Notes: generated from the letters alone by a model not told the origin. Numbered from the stretch's first letter, positions 33,935-45,173 are shown. The stretch is 64,000 nt of DNA from Asterias amurensis (GCF_032118995.1 NC_092657.1:2043891-2107890), one strand, 5' to 3'. A program made the numbers and translations.

Positions 33935-34324
33935 TTAAAGGAACACGTTGCCTTGGATCGGTCGAGTTGGTCTTTGAAAAGCGTTCTATAACCGTTTGTT
34001 ATAAAATCGGTATGGTTAGAAAGATGTTGTAAAAGTAGAATACAATGATCTACACAAATATGCCTCGAAATTGCGTGGTTTTCGTGTTACCTCGTCGACA
34101 AACACGGTCGGCCATTTATGGGGGTCAAAAACTTGACTCCCATAATGGCCGACCGTGTTAGTCCGCGATGTAAAATGAAAACCGTACAATGTTGAGTGCT
34201 ACTTGTGTGGATCATTGTATTCTACTTTTAAAACATCTTTCTAACCATATGCATTTCATAACAAACGGTTTCAAACGCTTTTCATAGACCAACTCGTCCG
34301 ATCCAAGGCAACGTGTTCCTTTAA
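33935..34324. mobile_element. MITE-C copy, full length with TTAA flanks
   Basis: TTAAAGGAACACGTTGCCTT to AAGGCAACGTGTTCCTTTAA. The centre is a foldback: GGCCATTTATGGGGGTCAAA against GACTCCCATAATGGCC. TTAA is present on both sides. Confidence 0.88.
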
Positions 34325-35319
34325 TTACTTCGTATTCCCAGTCCAACAAGTATTATAACAGTTGATGGACCATTACAATTAAATGAAAAAGATATGTAAT
34401 AAAATCCGTGGGCTCGTGCTAATTTGATTTCACCCTTACACCGATGTGTGTTAGCACTGCATACTCGGTACTTTCCCGAGTTCTGTGAAAACAAAATCAC
34501 AAGGATATTACTCACATTCTCGCATCTAGAGTTTAAGTAATTCTAGCGAAACATCAGTTTAGTTAAATCCACGTACTTTTTGTATAAAATAATATACTTT
34601 TATTGCATTGCTTGCAGGTAAATTGATATCTCAGACACCTGCCCACTGACCCCACTTAAGCTAAGATTTACCGAGAAATCAGCTGTTTTCAAGGGTCTTC
34701 ATGGGTAGGCAAGAAAGCCCACGACAAGTGTGCATTAAAGTGATTTTAAGTGGGTGGAGAGTGTGAGCATGGCGAAATGTCATGGTCCAGGGGTAGGCTT
34801 TGCCGAAGAGATCTTGCGAGAAAAAAAAAAGAGAAATGAAAAAAATTGCTATAGTCCCAAGAGATCTTTCGAGAAGGAAAGAGAAATGCTTAAAAATGAT
34901 TTTGGTCCCATCGGGGACGTCTAACGCGAAGAGAATGGGTAAATAATGAGGTTTCAGGCTGGTGAATTTGCTAGAGGGAATACGACAGGGCTATGTTTCA
35001 TAACTGAATCTAGGTCAGAGTGTCTGTGGTTTAAGCCCCATACCTTTCTCCATAAATTGATGATGAATTCATTTTTTTCAAAATACAGGGTCCTTATTAA
35101 AGTAGGGGAAAGTTTACAACTCTCAATAACCGTATCAAAATGGTGTTACATGCCATTTTTATTTGAGCGAAATTTTATTATGACTTCATTGAGAACAAAT
35201 TGAGTCTCCAAGATTATCTCAAAAAAAAATAAAGGTTTAAAATTAAATTTCGTTTGATACTCTTTCAGAGCGATACATTTTGAAATATGAATATGAAGTT
35301 TGAAATGTGAAACATCCGT
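34325..35319. other. no gene seen
   Basis: AT-rich. The short repeat AGATCTT(G/T)CGAGAA...GAGAAATG occurs at about 34808-34900. No exon supported. Confidence 0.35.
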
Positions 35320-36845
35320 GTCCCTTTAACCGTGTCCCTGACTCGTGTACCTCACCCTTGTACCTCACCACTGTCATTTTCCCTCAACCGTGCCTCTAGC
35401 TCTTGTACCCTACCATCGTCCTTCACGCTTGTGCCTCGACCTTGCCATTGTCCCTCATCCTAATTGTGCCACCTTCCCCCTCACCCTTGTCCTACACACT
35501 GGTCGTTCCGTCTTGACCCCTGTTTCTCACCCTCGTCATCCACTCATGTATCCAACCCTTCCCCTTCACCCTTGTCCCTCTTCTCACCCTTTTCCCCGTC
35601 CCTCACCCTTCGCTTTAATCCTTGTTCCCTCCTTTGTTTAACCCATGTACCTCACCCTTTTGCCCTCAGCCTCACCCAGCTCCCTTTTGCTCCCCCTTTT
35701 CTAGCCCATGTGCCTCACCCCTTCCTTTCTCCCCCTCCCTCACCCAGTGTCCCTGAACTCGCCTTTCACACTTGTGCATTCACACTTACTCTTTACTTCG
35801 TCTTTCACATATGTTCCTCTCCTGTCCCTCACCCCTGGACCTCATCCCTGGACCTCACCCTGGCCCCCACCCCTGCCTGAAACCCCTGCCCCTCACCCCT
35901 AGCCCCCACTCTGTCCCTCACCCCTACCCCAAACCCATGTCCCTCACCCTGGCCCTCACCCCTGGCCCCCACCCCTGGCCCCCAGCCCTGTCCCTCACCC
36001 TGGCCCTTACCCCTGGCCCTCACCCCTGGCCCCCACCCCTGTCCCTCACCCTGGCCCTCACCCCTGGCCCCCACCCCTGGCCCCCACCCCTGTCCCTCAC
36101 CCTGGCCCTCACCCCTGGCCCCCACCCCTGGCCCCCACTCCTGTCCCTCACCCTGGCCCTCACCCCTGGCCCTCACCCCTGGCCCCCAGCCCTGTCCCTC
36201 ACCCTGGCCCTCACCCCTGGCCCCCACCCCTGTCCCTCACCCTGGCCCTCACCCTTGTCCCTCACCCTGGCCCTCACCCCTGGCCCCACCCCTGGCCCCA
36301 ACCCCTGTCCCTCACCCCTGGCCCTCACCCCTGGCCCCCCACCCCTGTCACTCACCCCTGTCCCTCACCCCTGGCCCTCACCCCTGGCCCCCACCCCTGG
36401 CCCCCACCCCTGTCCCTCACCCTGGCCCTCACCCTGGCCCTCACCCCTGGCCCCCACCCCTGTCCCTCACCCTGGCCCTCACCCCTGGCCCCCAGCCCTG
36501 GCCCCCAGCCCTGTCCCTCACCATGCCCCAAACCCCTGCCCTAAAACCCCTCCCCCCACCCCTGCCGCTCACCCCTGTTCCTCACCCTTGACCCCCACCC
36601 TGTCCCTCATTCTGGCCCTCACCCCTGCCTCCACCCCTGCCGCTCACCCCTGCTCCTCACCCCTGACCCCCACCCCTGTCCCTCATTCTGGCCCTCACCC
36701 CCCCCCCCACCCTCACCCCTGCTACTCACCCTGGCCCTCACCACTTGCCCCTTACCCCTGGCCTCACCCTGGCCCAACACCCCTGTCCCCCATCCCTGGC
36801 CCGTCACCCCTGTCCCTCATTTCGTTTCACCCTATGTCCCTGCAC
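35320..36845. repeat. C-rich minisatellite, about 1.5 kb
   Basis: Built on 12-13 bp words CCCTGGCCCTCAC, CCCTGGCCCCCAC and CCCTGTCCCTCAC, nested in longer units of about 38-51 bp. It is regular at 35860-36830 and increasingly degenerate to the left (CTTGTACCTCACC words). The + strand is almost free of G except in GG of TGGCC, so the - strand has dense G3+ runs. Long frames on both strands (Pro/Leu/Thr-rich + strand, Gly/Glu/Arg-rich - strand) are products of the repeat and are not counted as genes. Confidence 0.92.
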
Positions 36846-37345
36846 GATTCATCTCCGTTTATAACCGGGGTTTTGGTAAGAGTAAATAAGAGAGTGGGAG
36901 AGAAAGAAAACAAAAACTGTCTCCTGTCGTTTCCGCCTTATACATGTTGTGTAATGTCTAGAAAAGGATGACCCATACACTCAAACCCCCACGTGTCTGA
37001 AAATTGTATCTGGCTCTATTTGTTCACCTTCTCTTTCTCCCTAAAAATAACAAAGCCGTTGGAAGAAAAACAGTCGAGTAAAATGTCTTTGTTAGTATAT
37101 TGGTTTATTTAGTGTAACATTTTATTTTCAATAAAACATTTAGTAGACCAGCTACTCGATCATGTACGGCAAAAATAAACTTAAATTTTAATAAATAGTG
37201 TATTTACATTATCATTGACTGGGCAATGGTTATACTGGAATAAAATTACATTTATATTCATTACTGAATACGGAATAAGTATGACGTAAAAACAGCCTCT
37301 ATTGCATAGAAGCAGCACTGACGTACACTGAAGACATAATTATAC
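36846..37345. other. no recognised feature
   Basis: AT-rich, nothing supported. Confidence 0.35.
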
Positions 37346-37349
37346 GCTA

Positions 37350-37535
37350 TCGCAGTTACTTATTCATTATTCAAAGTACTTAAAAGGAGTTCGAGACATA
37401 GTGTCCCTAACATGTTTATGTTTTCACAGTTACTTATTCATTATTCAAAATACTAAAGGAGTTGTAGACAAATGTGTGCCTGACATGTCTATGCTATAGC
37501 AGTTACTTATTCATCATTCAAAGTACTAAAGCAGC
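37350..37535. repeat. three tandem units of about 75 bp
   Basis: GCAGTTACTTATTCATTATT-CAAAGTACTTAAA...GACAT(G)TTTATGCT-type units begin near 37353, 37427 and 37498. Confidence 0.65.
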
Positions 37536-37721
37536 TTGTAAAATGTTTCTCTTTATAATGAATTGAGCTCTAAGCACATTTTGGAAGTAGAAAGACAAAA
37601 GCACTCTTATTGAGCTGGGTATTGCAACAGAGCTTCTGGTGGTAGTTTTTACACTTTCTTGACACCCCTTGCTCAACATTGATTCACAATTTCCAGCAGA
37701 TATACAATTAGTAAACCATAA

Positions 37722-38002
37722 ATGCAGTGGACACTATTGGTAATTACTCAAAATAGTTATTATCATAAAACCATACTTGGTAATGAGTAATGGGGAGAGG
37801 TTGATAGTATAAAACATTGTGAGAAACGGCTCCATCTGAAGTGAAGTAGTTTTCGAGAAAGAAGTAATTTTCATCGAATTTGATTTCGAGACCTCAGTTT
37901 TAGAATTTGACTCGTCCCGAAATCAAGCATTTGTATTATTATCTCGCAACTTCGATGACCGATTTTATGCATCAAGTGAGAAGACTGGTCTTTGACAATT
38001 AT
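37722..38002. mobile_element. MITE-1 copy, deleted and right end lost
   Basis: Left GCAGTGGACACTATTGGTAA through the central hairpin to CTGGTCTTTGACAATTATC. The final TIR is missing. Confidence 0.7.
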
Positions 38003-38261
38003 CAACAAAAGTTATTCACACAATTAATTGTTTTACCTCTTTAACGAGTTATCGCTAGCTAGAAGTGTTTAGCAGTACGAGAGAAACCAATGATTCTTTG
38101 AGTATGGACTTTACACACACAAAATATATTTATATTGTATATATGCAGTTTCTGGAAGTTTATAAATATGTTATTAAATGTTAATTATTTACACAAATAA
38201 ACTGACACCTTTGGACACGTTTGGTTCTTAGGCTGTGTCTGTTTCAATAAACGCAGTTGTA

Positions 38262-38626
38262 CAGAGCCAGTTCAATAGAGAGCTGCTTAAGCAGACAATG
38301 CTTAACGTTTTTTTCTTAGCAAATAACTTAGCAGGGTACCAGTCACAAATTGTACATGTAACATCTCGTTTGGCTGGTAACCTTATTCTGCCCTGCATGA
38401 TTCTGTTGTGCCTACTTAAGTGTGCTTAAGCAGCTCTAAATAAAACCGGGACCAGCATAAAGATCTTAAGCAGAAAACTGTGCTCAGCAAGAAATTTAGT
38501 AGGATACCAGACACATCAATGTAAACTGTATAGTACTTTGGCTGGTAACCTATTTCTGCTTAGCATGATTCTTTAGTGCTAAGAAAGTTCAGTGCTCACA
38601 CAGGCTTTATGTTATTGGGCCCATCC
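38262..38626. mobile_element. two adjacent diverged MITE-2 copies
   Basis: GAGCTGCTTAAGCAGACAAT ... GTGCTTAAGCAGCTCTAAAT, then CTTAAGCAGAAAACTGTGCT ... TTAGTGCTAAGAAAG...TTGGGCCCAT. Both keep the internal (T/G)GGCTGGTAACC phrase. Confidence 0.6.
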
Positions 38627-39359
38627 GGGGTGTACAACACATAGCGCTCTAAAATATTCACCTTGTTTAAATTGTTAACTCACCACTCTGGGAGTCTCAG
38701 CAATATTAATTATTAGAGATTATCAATAAATATTAAATTTATAACTATACAAGTCTAGTCTACCATTCTCATGAATAAACATGAGTATAAAATCTCCTCC
38801 ATTAGATTGGTTACAATTATTATAATCTATTTTACACTTGTTACGTAATAAAGTGTAATTGTTTACTACTGGGAAGATTCTCTTAATTTCGAAACTCTCA
38901 CACAAAAATCAATCCTGAATCTTAAAGTGGCGTTCAGCTTAATATAAAATGCTAAGCAGATAAAATGTTGCTTAGATAAGCCAATGTAAACCGCCCGTGA
39001 CTTCTTCCCTGCTACGCTTTGTTTTAGCAGAATACACATGTTGTAGAAAAAGCGGCGTCAAAAAATAATGTGCGTTAAATCTCTCGTAGATGCTCAGACA
39101 GGCAAATAATGATTTTGTCTAGAATCTTCTTCAATGTAAAGAATAAAAAGAAGCAGAAAAGAGAACATGTTACAATTTCTGCTTCCCAGATCAATATTGC
39201 ACATCCATGTTAAAAATTAATTTTTAAAGTCTTCACAGATTTTAAAATTGGTAAATCTCTTTGTTGGCGTTTAAACGTGAGTACCAAATCACATAATAAC
39301 ACTTAAGTAAAATACCTGTTAATTATTATAATAATATTTAAAAAAATCAATTTACCTTT
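38627..39359. other. no recognised feature
   Basis: AT-rich; possibly the 3' region of the - strand gene at 40 kb. Confidence 0.3.
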
Positions 39360-39536
39360 TGGCCCAAATACATAGAGCCGCTTAGACAGCAATTGTCTGC
39401 TAAGCAAAATTAAGCAGGATACTAGCCACAGACTGTACATGATTGTGACTGGTATTTTGGCTGGTTACCTTTAATCTGGTAAGCATTGTTGTGCTTGGTT
39501 GCCTTTTTGCTTTTAGCAGCTCTGTGAATGGGCCCT
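39360..39536. mobile_element. MITE-2 copy
   Basis: GGCCCAAATACATAGAGCCG to TAGCAGCTCTGTGAATGGGCC (tail). Confidence 0.7.
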
Positions 39537-39732
39537 GCATCACTAGCTCAACGGTGGGAGATATAAATATAATATTCAAATAAGACATAATTATTTTCAC
39601 ACATTTCAACTATGATTTTGTTACGGCTGGATTGCAAGGCCTTAAACCCACATGTGGAAGAAGGCTAATATAATACTAGCATTATATGGATACAAAATAT
39701 AAAATAAAGTTCACACGCTCACACATTAATTA

Positions 39733-39921
39733 GGGCCCAAATTTCATAAAGCTGTTCATCAGATAATTTCGCGTAGCACATATCTTTGCTAAGCAAGAAT
39801 TGGGTGGAGTACCAGTTGAAGCAATGCAAACTGTATTTTGGCTGGTGACCCATTTCTGCTAAGCAATAAATGTCTGTTCTTAGCAAGTTTGTTTATGCTT
39901 TGCTTTAGTGAATATAGGCCC
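39733..39921. mobile_element. MITE-2 copy, diverged
   Basis: GGGCCCAAATTTCATAAAGC to TTAGTGAATATAGGCCCT, with GGCTGGTGACCCATTTCTGC inside. Confidence 0.65.
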
Positions 39922-40051
39922 TGTTGGTGTGCGGCGTAAATTGGGAGGCCATAATAAATGGTAAATGTCTTCCCTGAAAATGTTTGTTGTGACCTCGCTC
40001 TCAGTCCGAGGTCAAAAGGCAAGAAACCTTGATGGCGATACTTGGGATGTA

Positions 40052-40948
40052 CTAGGACGAAGAGGGTCCATTGACATTAATCCCCGTATCCTCGGACTCA
40101 GCTTGCTTGGCTAACCATTCGCGAACCATCCTCTCTCGTTCCTTCTTACCTTCGGCAATGTTCGGCAACTCGGTCGAGCCTACCACGAACGTGGCTCGGT
40201 ACGCACGCTCGTAAAGTCCTTCGTACGAGTCTACTCCTTCGGAGAGTAAACTGACCCGACTACCGGCATGGGAGTCGGTCTGGGTTGGGGTGGATACTTG
40301 GACCGAACACAGGGATAAATGACTCGGGCATCGCAGTGGGTCCGGGAGCTGTTGGTGAAGTTGCCTCATGAAAGATGGCGACTCGTGGTCCCCCTGCCTC
40401 AAATCACCGCAACTTTTGCTCAGGCTCTCCACGGCGCTCCGTTCAACGGAGAGGAATTTCTTAGAGCGTGGCGAACCGGTTGACACCTCCCGCTCCTGCT
40501 TGGGGTTAGAATAGTTGTCGTTTGAGTTCACGTCTAAACTACTCAACGATTTGTGATTGTCCATGACGAGTGATATCGGCCGCCTGTTTCGTCGCTGGGT
40601 GGGGTTGGTTGTTGACTTACCACCATCAATTGGAGGAGTACGTGGGATGGAGTTAGAACAGTCTTTATCGCTGAGTGATGCCGTGTCCGCATCGGACTGC
40701 GTCCGCGTGCGTCCGATCATACACGCGGACGCCGGACGGGGTGGGGTCTTACTGCTCGCCATGACGGGCGGTAACTTCGACGAGACGCACCTCTTCGGAT
40801 CGAATGCCCTCAGCCAGCCGAATTCGTCTGGTTTCTCACGGACCAACTCGTTATCCAGTCGACTCCGTCGACAGAATCTTGGCGAGCTGTAGAAGCTAAG
40901 TCGATCGTCACGGGCTTGGTGGGCTAGCACGTCTTGCACTGAAGGCAT
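40052..40948 (-). CDS. single-exon protein, 298 aa, paralogue of the 15.8 kb gene
   Basis: Intact frame from ATG 40948 (MPSVQDVL...; an upstream in-frame GTG at 40972 is not a likely start) to the stop at 40052. I do not recognise the family. Residues 38-53 are EKPDEFGWLRAFDPKR and residues 240-256 DSYEGLYERAYRATFVV. The other single-exon gene at 15836-16507 keeps both in the same order. The linker of about 185 residues is rich in Ser, Pro, Arg and Asp and probably disordered. It holds SerSer-Leu-type patches (KSLSSLDVN, KKFLSVERS) that could be phosphorylated. The C-terminal tail (257-298) has a charged helix-like KKERERMVREWLAKQ. No signal peptide or membrane span. A TATA box and a CCAAT box lie about 180-195 bp upstream with no intron needed, so this is a gene with its own promoter rather than a processed pseudogene. 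Strong CpG use sets it apart from its surroundings. Confidence 0.85.
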   Translation of the reverse strand: MPSVQDVLAHQARDDRLSFYSSPRFCRRSRLDNELVREKPDEFGWLRAFDPKRCVSSKLPPVMASSKTPPRPASACMIGRTRTQSDADTASLSDKDCSNSIPRTPPIDGGKSTTNPTQRRNRRPISLVMDNHKSLSSLDVNSNDNYSNPKQEREVSTGSPRSKKFLSVERSAVESLSKSCGDLRQGDHESPSFMRQLHQQLPDPLRCPSHLSLCSVQVSTPTQTDSHAGSRVSLLSEGVDSYEGLYERAYRATFVVGSTELPNIAEGKKERERMVREWLAKQAESEDTGINVNGPSSS

Positions 40949-41127
40949 GGTGTGTACGAAACAGTGATTCACACACTAGCAGCCTGTAGTATGCTGCGGC
41001 TAGATTGAACCTCAACTATTTTGTGCACAGTCCAGCGAGCTAATAGAGGGTGATGTATGGCGGCACCACAGTATAGCTATCGTAACGTCATTTACGAGGA
41101 GTCGTCTACTCTGTGTAGTTGCGGCCG

Positions 41128-41145
41128 TTTTTATAATCGACCAAT
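41128..41145 (-). promoter_or_regulatory. TATA box and inverted CCAAT for the 40 kb gene
   Basis: On the - strand ATTGG (41145-41141) is followed by TTATAAAAAC (TATAAAAA at 41135-41128). Transcription would start near 41100-41105, giving a 5' UTR of about 155 nt without an intron. ATTGG and TATA are unusually close together. Confidence 0.55.
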
Positions 41146-41699
41146 GATATGCGGCGCTCGCATAAGTAATGTCGTCACCGCCGGCACATTAAAGGCGTAT
41201 AGTACGCGGGTGTCGCTCTTGTGCCGTTCAAACGTACTATGGTTAAAGGATTCGGGTACATTTTTGCACGACACAAAACAGAACCATACATACGCATTCT
41301 CAAATATGTACCCTTGTGAAGATATCTTTTGTTCTTTTTATTATCCCTGTACTTCAGGTTTTCCATTGGACTTTGTAAAAAAAATCTTTGTGGAGCACAC
41401 CCCGGTCTATAGAATTCCTATAAGGAGTACTTTTATTTTCCGTTTTTATTTTTCCTACGTTGGTAAAATAAGAACACACTATTTGTTTCAATTATTATAT
41501 AGTTGTAGATATACCATAAAACTAACATGTGCACATTTCATTTGAAAAGGTAGTTGCATTTTTTAGATATCGCCGGCAAAAATCCAGACTGAATATTGGC
41601 ACAAGCACGCTGGAAAATATATTATAGGAATACAAAAATCCGTAGCTATTAGTGGTTAATTGGATTGTGTACGTTCGGTAAATGAAACTATTTGTTTCA
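41146..41699. other. no gene; upstream region of the 40 kb gene
   Basis: Includes CpG-rich promoter-proximal sequence to about 41250, then AT-rich sequence. A long + strand frame from 41057 overlaps the promoter and looks spurious. Confidence 0.35.
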
Positions 41700-41745
41700 A
41701 TCATAGTGAAAACACTGGTCTTTAACAATACCAAAGGTGTCTAGC
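41700..41745. mobile_element. MITE-1 right-end remnant
   Basis: CACTGGTCTTTAACAATACC and AAAGGTGTCTAG, cut by MITE-3 at 41745. Confidence 0.5.
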
Positions 41746-42300
41746 CGTCGATTTCACAAAACTCTTCCTAACTTAAAGGAACACGTTGCCTTGGATCGGA
41801 CGAGTTGGTCTAAACAAAAGCGTTTGTAACCGTTTTTTATAAAATGCATATGGTTGGAAAGATGTTTTAAAAGTAGAATACAATGATCCACACAAGTTTG
41901 CCTCGAAATTGCGTGGTTTTCCTTCTACTTTGCGAACTTACATGGTCGGCCATTTATGGGAGTCAAAATTTTGACCCCCATATATGGCCGACGTGTTAGT
42001 CGACAAGGTAAAAGGAAAACCACGCAATTTCGAGGCATGTTTGTGTGGATCATTGTATTCTACTTTTACAACATCTTTCTACCCATATGCATTTTATAAA
42101 AAACGGTTACAAACGCTTTTCAAAGACCAACTCGACCGTTCCAAGGCAACGTGTTCCTTTAAGACTAATCTTAGGACTTAGGACGAGTCCCAACCCTGCA
42201 CTGTAGCATGCAGACCTAAAGATTAATCAAACGTTAGGACGAGTTACTCGTCCGTCTAAATCGAGATAAGACGAGTCCTAACTCTTTATGAAATCGACTC
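41745..42300. mobile_element. MITE-3 copy split by MITE-C
   Basis: CCGTCGATTTCACAAAACTC is interrupted at TTAA by MITE-C. It resumes with GACTAATCTTAGGACTTAGG and ends GAGTCCTAACTCTTTATGAAATCGAC (tail). Confidence 0.7.
41773..42162. mobile_element. MITE-C copy, full length, nested at TTAA
   Basis: TTAAAGGAACACGTTGCCTT to AAGGCAACGTGTTCCTTTAA. The centre is a foldback GGCCATTTATGGGAGTCAAA against GACCCCCATATATGGCC. TTAA (41773-41776, 42159-42162) is duplicated in the host MITE-3. Confidence 0.9.
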
Positions 42301-42308
42301 TTTTCCCT

Positions 42309-42666
42309 TTAAAGGATTTGGGTACTTTTTCAAAATGTCCATAGATTTACGTTAAACTAGGGTTTGAAGATAATGATAGCGGAAAGCTTCCCTTCGAATA
42401 TTACTTACTGAGGTGCTGTAGTTTGTGAGAAATGAGTAAAACAATGTCATGAAAATACGTTTGTAAATGATTAAAATAATTTTCGTCTCTGAGACGAAAA
42501 TTATTTTCATGACATTGTTTTACTCATTTCCCCCAAACTACAGCACCTCAGCACGTAGTATTTCCAGGGAAGCTTTCTACTATCATTATCTTCAAACTGT
42601 GTAAGTTTAGTGTAAATCTGTGGACATTGTGTTTTTTGTCCTACAAAAGTTACATAGACCCTTTAA
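42309..42666. mobile_element. MITE-D copy, full length
   Basis: TTAAAGGATTTGGGTACTTT to GTTACATAGACCCTTTAA. A long central foldback: AAAATAATTTTCGTCTC against GAGACGAAAATTATTTTC. TTAA on both sides. Confidence 0.88.
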
Positions 42667-44104
42667 TACATGCGCCATAGATGGACAGCACGGACGTGAC
42701 CACAGTCAGGTACACGAAGTGTGTGTTCACGTACGCCCTTACGGCATAGACATCGGTTGACTACAGTAGGAATAATGGATCGTTTGCGGGCAAAATAAAA
42801 CAAAAATATTAAAGGTTCTTTACAAAATTGGTAAGAAGCTCACAGTTTTACTTAAAACTTACACAGTCTAATTATAATGATTGTAGAAAAAAATCCCTTG
42901 AAATAGATGTGTATGAAATGTCATAATTTGATGACAAATAAATAAAACTAATTTCCCGTTTGAAGTAAACCGCTCAGTGAGCGTTTTATTAATATTTTTT
43001 TGATGTCATGCGAAATGTGTAATCGGTTTTTCACTATTTTCTCGTGAACCAGATGGCCGATCGATCTGAAAGTCTACAGGTTTGTCAGTTTATGTAGATG
43101 GTGGATTATATTAAGTGCTTACACTGCCAGCAACTGTTTAGCTAGAAACAAGAAAATTTTGTTATGTTCCTTTAAAGACGTGGTCAACTCGAGGCGCGGG
43201 GACGAGGGTGTTTGTGCTGGGTGTGGATAGGCTGACTCACGCACGTATGCCATGACATTATGACGCAGTGACTCGGGCCTATATATCAGGGCCATCCTAG
43301 GCATCATCATAATGTATAGACTTGTCTCAAGTCACAATCCCGTGCCATCGCCAGAAAATTATTGTTTTGTGATGCTCTGAATATATTCCACAACCCATTT
43401 AGTTTGGGACCACATTTTGACGGTGAGCGCTCCCTGCTATTTTGTTTGCGTATAGTGTAGTTGGCGCGATACGCTTAGGGACATCTCACATGAGAACGTG
43501 ACTTGAATCAAGTCTACATAATGTAGGATTGGGCAAAACATGACAATCATACTATAATCGTAATTTTATGTCAGTGCTCTTTGTTGTATAGTCACTGTGT
43601 TTGAGTTCCCTTTCGGTGCTTCTCTGATCCGTGCCCCCCCCCCCCTGCACTATGGGATGTTGGATGTAGGAGGATGGTACTAAGTTATATCTAAATGTAT
43701 TTTTATTTGTACTTTTATTTATCAAAGTAAAATCCGGTTACTTAGGCTAATATTTACCATCAGGCGATCCCAAACATCAACATAATGTAGGATTTGACAG
43801 AGCAGTCCTTCTTCCTTGACATTATTTGTTTTATACAATTATAATTCCATTTTCTTTTGACAGTATATGACTATGTTGTGTGTTAGTCCCCTTTTTGTGA
43901 TTTTCTGTTCTACTCCCATAGTAATGGGAAGTTCTTCTTGTTTATCGTATCCACACACTAGATGTTGTGTTTCAGCCAGAATTGATCACAGTTCCTTGCA
44001 AAATCATTGAACTCTGCAAGAGGAATGGCAAGATCAATATAAACTTTGACATGGTCACATTACACACGTTCATCAGTAGACTGGTACCCTGTCCGTATTC
44101 TTAA
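42667..44104. other. no gene seen
   Basis: No exons supported. A C-run lies at 43636-43645. Confidence 0.35.
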
Positions 44105-44290
44105 GGAGGACAGGTATTGGGTATGCGTGTATACACATGTACATAAGATTTAACTGCAAGTTTCCAGATGAAGGCCATGTGAAACGGTGCGAGGTCAAAG
44201 GTGATTTTGTGCGTGGGGTCAATGGTGGGTCTCTGGCGTAACTCTCGAGCCTCGAAGTGTGACGTCAGATGTTCAGGCTAGTAGTATCAT
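44105..44290. repeat. repeat N (DR1 + CRE)
   Basis: ACATGTACATAAGATTTAAC, AGGTCAAAGGTGA (44192-44204), GGGTCTCTGGCGTAACTC, CGAGCCTCGAAGTGTGACGTCA (CRE 44260-44267), GATGTTCAGGCTAG. Confidence 0.7.
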
Positions 44291-44323
44291 TCAGTTGTCT
44301 AATTCGTTGCATATCAGTGTTCG

Positions 44324-44337
44324 CCACAAGAGGGCGC
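44324..44337 (+). promoter_or_regulatory. CTCF-like motif
   Basis: CCACAAGAGGGCGC agrees at 13 of 14 positions with the general CTCF consensus CCASYAGRKGGCRC. Confidence 0.4.
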
Positions 44338-44770
44338 AGTTTTCATCAGGCGTGATTTCACATACTATGAGAAACCTTTGTAGACGTCGTCACAAGTCGC
44401 AAGATTTGACAACCTCAGTGTTAGGACGTTAATCGAGATACAGTAACTTGTAATACTATCACTAGATGCAAACAAAAAATACCCAAAACATTGAACAAAC
44501 TTTGCGGCTACCTTTATAAATGGAAAGAACTTTGGACTCTTGTTTAAAAATGTTCTTTAAAAGGGCTAAGGTTGATGGCCAGCTGTATAGAAACATGTTT
44601 CAATACTTGTTAAAACGCTATACTGAAGAATGCAATGAATCCCTTTTAAGTAAAAAGTGGAGTTCGCACGAGCACAAGCTAAAATTTCCTGCTAACACGT
44701 GAAATACGCTTGACGCAATTAAGCGCGAGGTCCCTGCTTCCGTAAAGCGCCGATTATTTACTTACGGCGT
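44338..44770. other. no recognised feature
   Basis: Nothing supported. A 60-residue frame at 44520-44702 has no supporting signals. Confidence 0.35.
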
Positions 44771-45173
44771 TAAAGGCAGTGGACACTATTGGTAATTACT
44801 CAAAATAATTATTATTTTTATAAAACCTTTCTTGATTACGAGTTATGGGGAGAGGATGATAGTATAAAACATTGTGAGAAACGGCTCCCTCTGAAGTGAC
44901 GTAGTTTTCGAGAGAGAAGTAATTTTCCACGAATTTGATTTCGACACCTCAGATTTAGAATTTGAGGTCTCGAAATCAAGCATCTGAAAGCACACCGTAC
45001 TTCGTGTGACAATGGTGCGACAAGGCTGATTTTTTCGTTCAGTAATATCTCGCAACTTCGACGACCGATTTAGCTCAAATTTTCACAGGTTTGTTATTTT
45101 ATGCATATGTTGAGATACGCCAACTGTGAAGACTAGTCTTTGACAATTACCAATAGTGTCCACTGCCTTTAAT
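44771..45173. mobile_element. MITE-1 copy, full length
   Basis: TTAAAGGCAGTGGACACTAT to ATAGTGTCCACTGCCTTTAA. Confidence 0.88.

Noticed and set aside
35464..36971. Long Pro/Leu/Thr-rich open frame across the minisatellite (and Gly/Glu/Arg-rich frames opposite)
   Set aside because: The frames exist on both strands because the C-rich repeat lacks stop codons; there is no start context, splice site or non-repeat conserved part.
41057..41545. 162-residue + strand open frame
   Set aside because: It overlaps the promoter and 5' UTR of the 40 kb gene, shows no codon bias or domain, and becomes low-complexity Phe/Tyr-rich toward its end.
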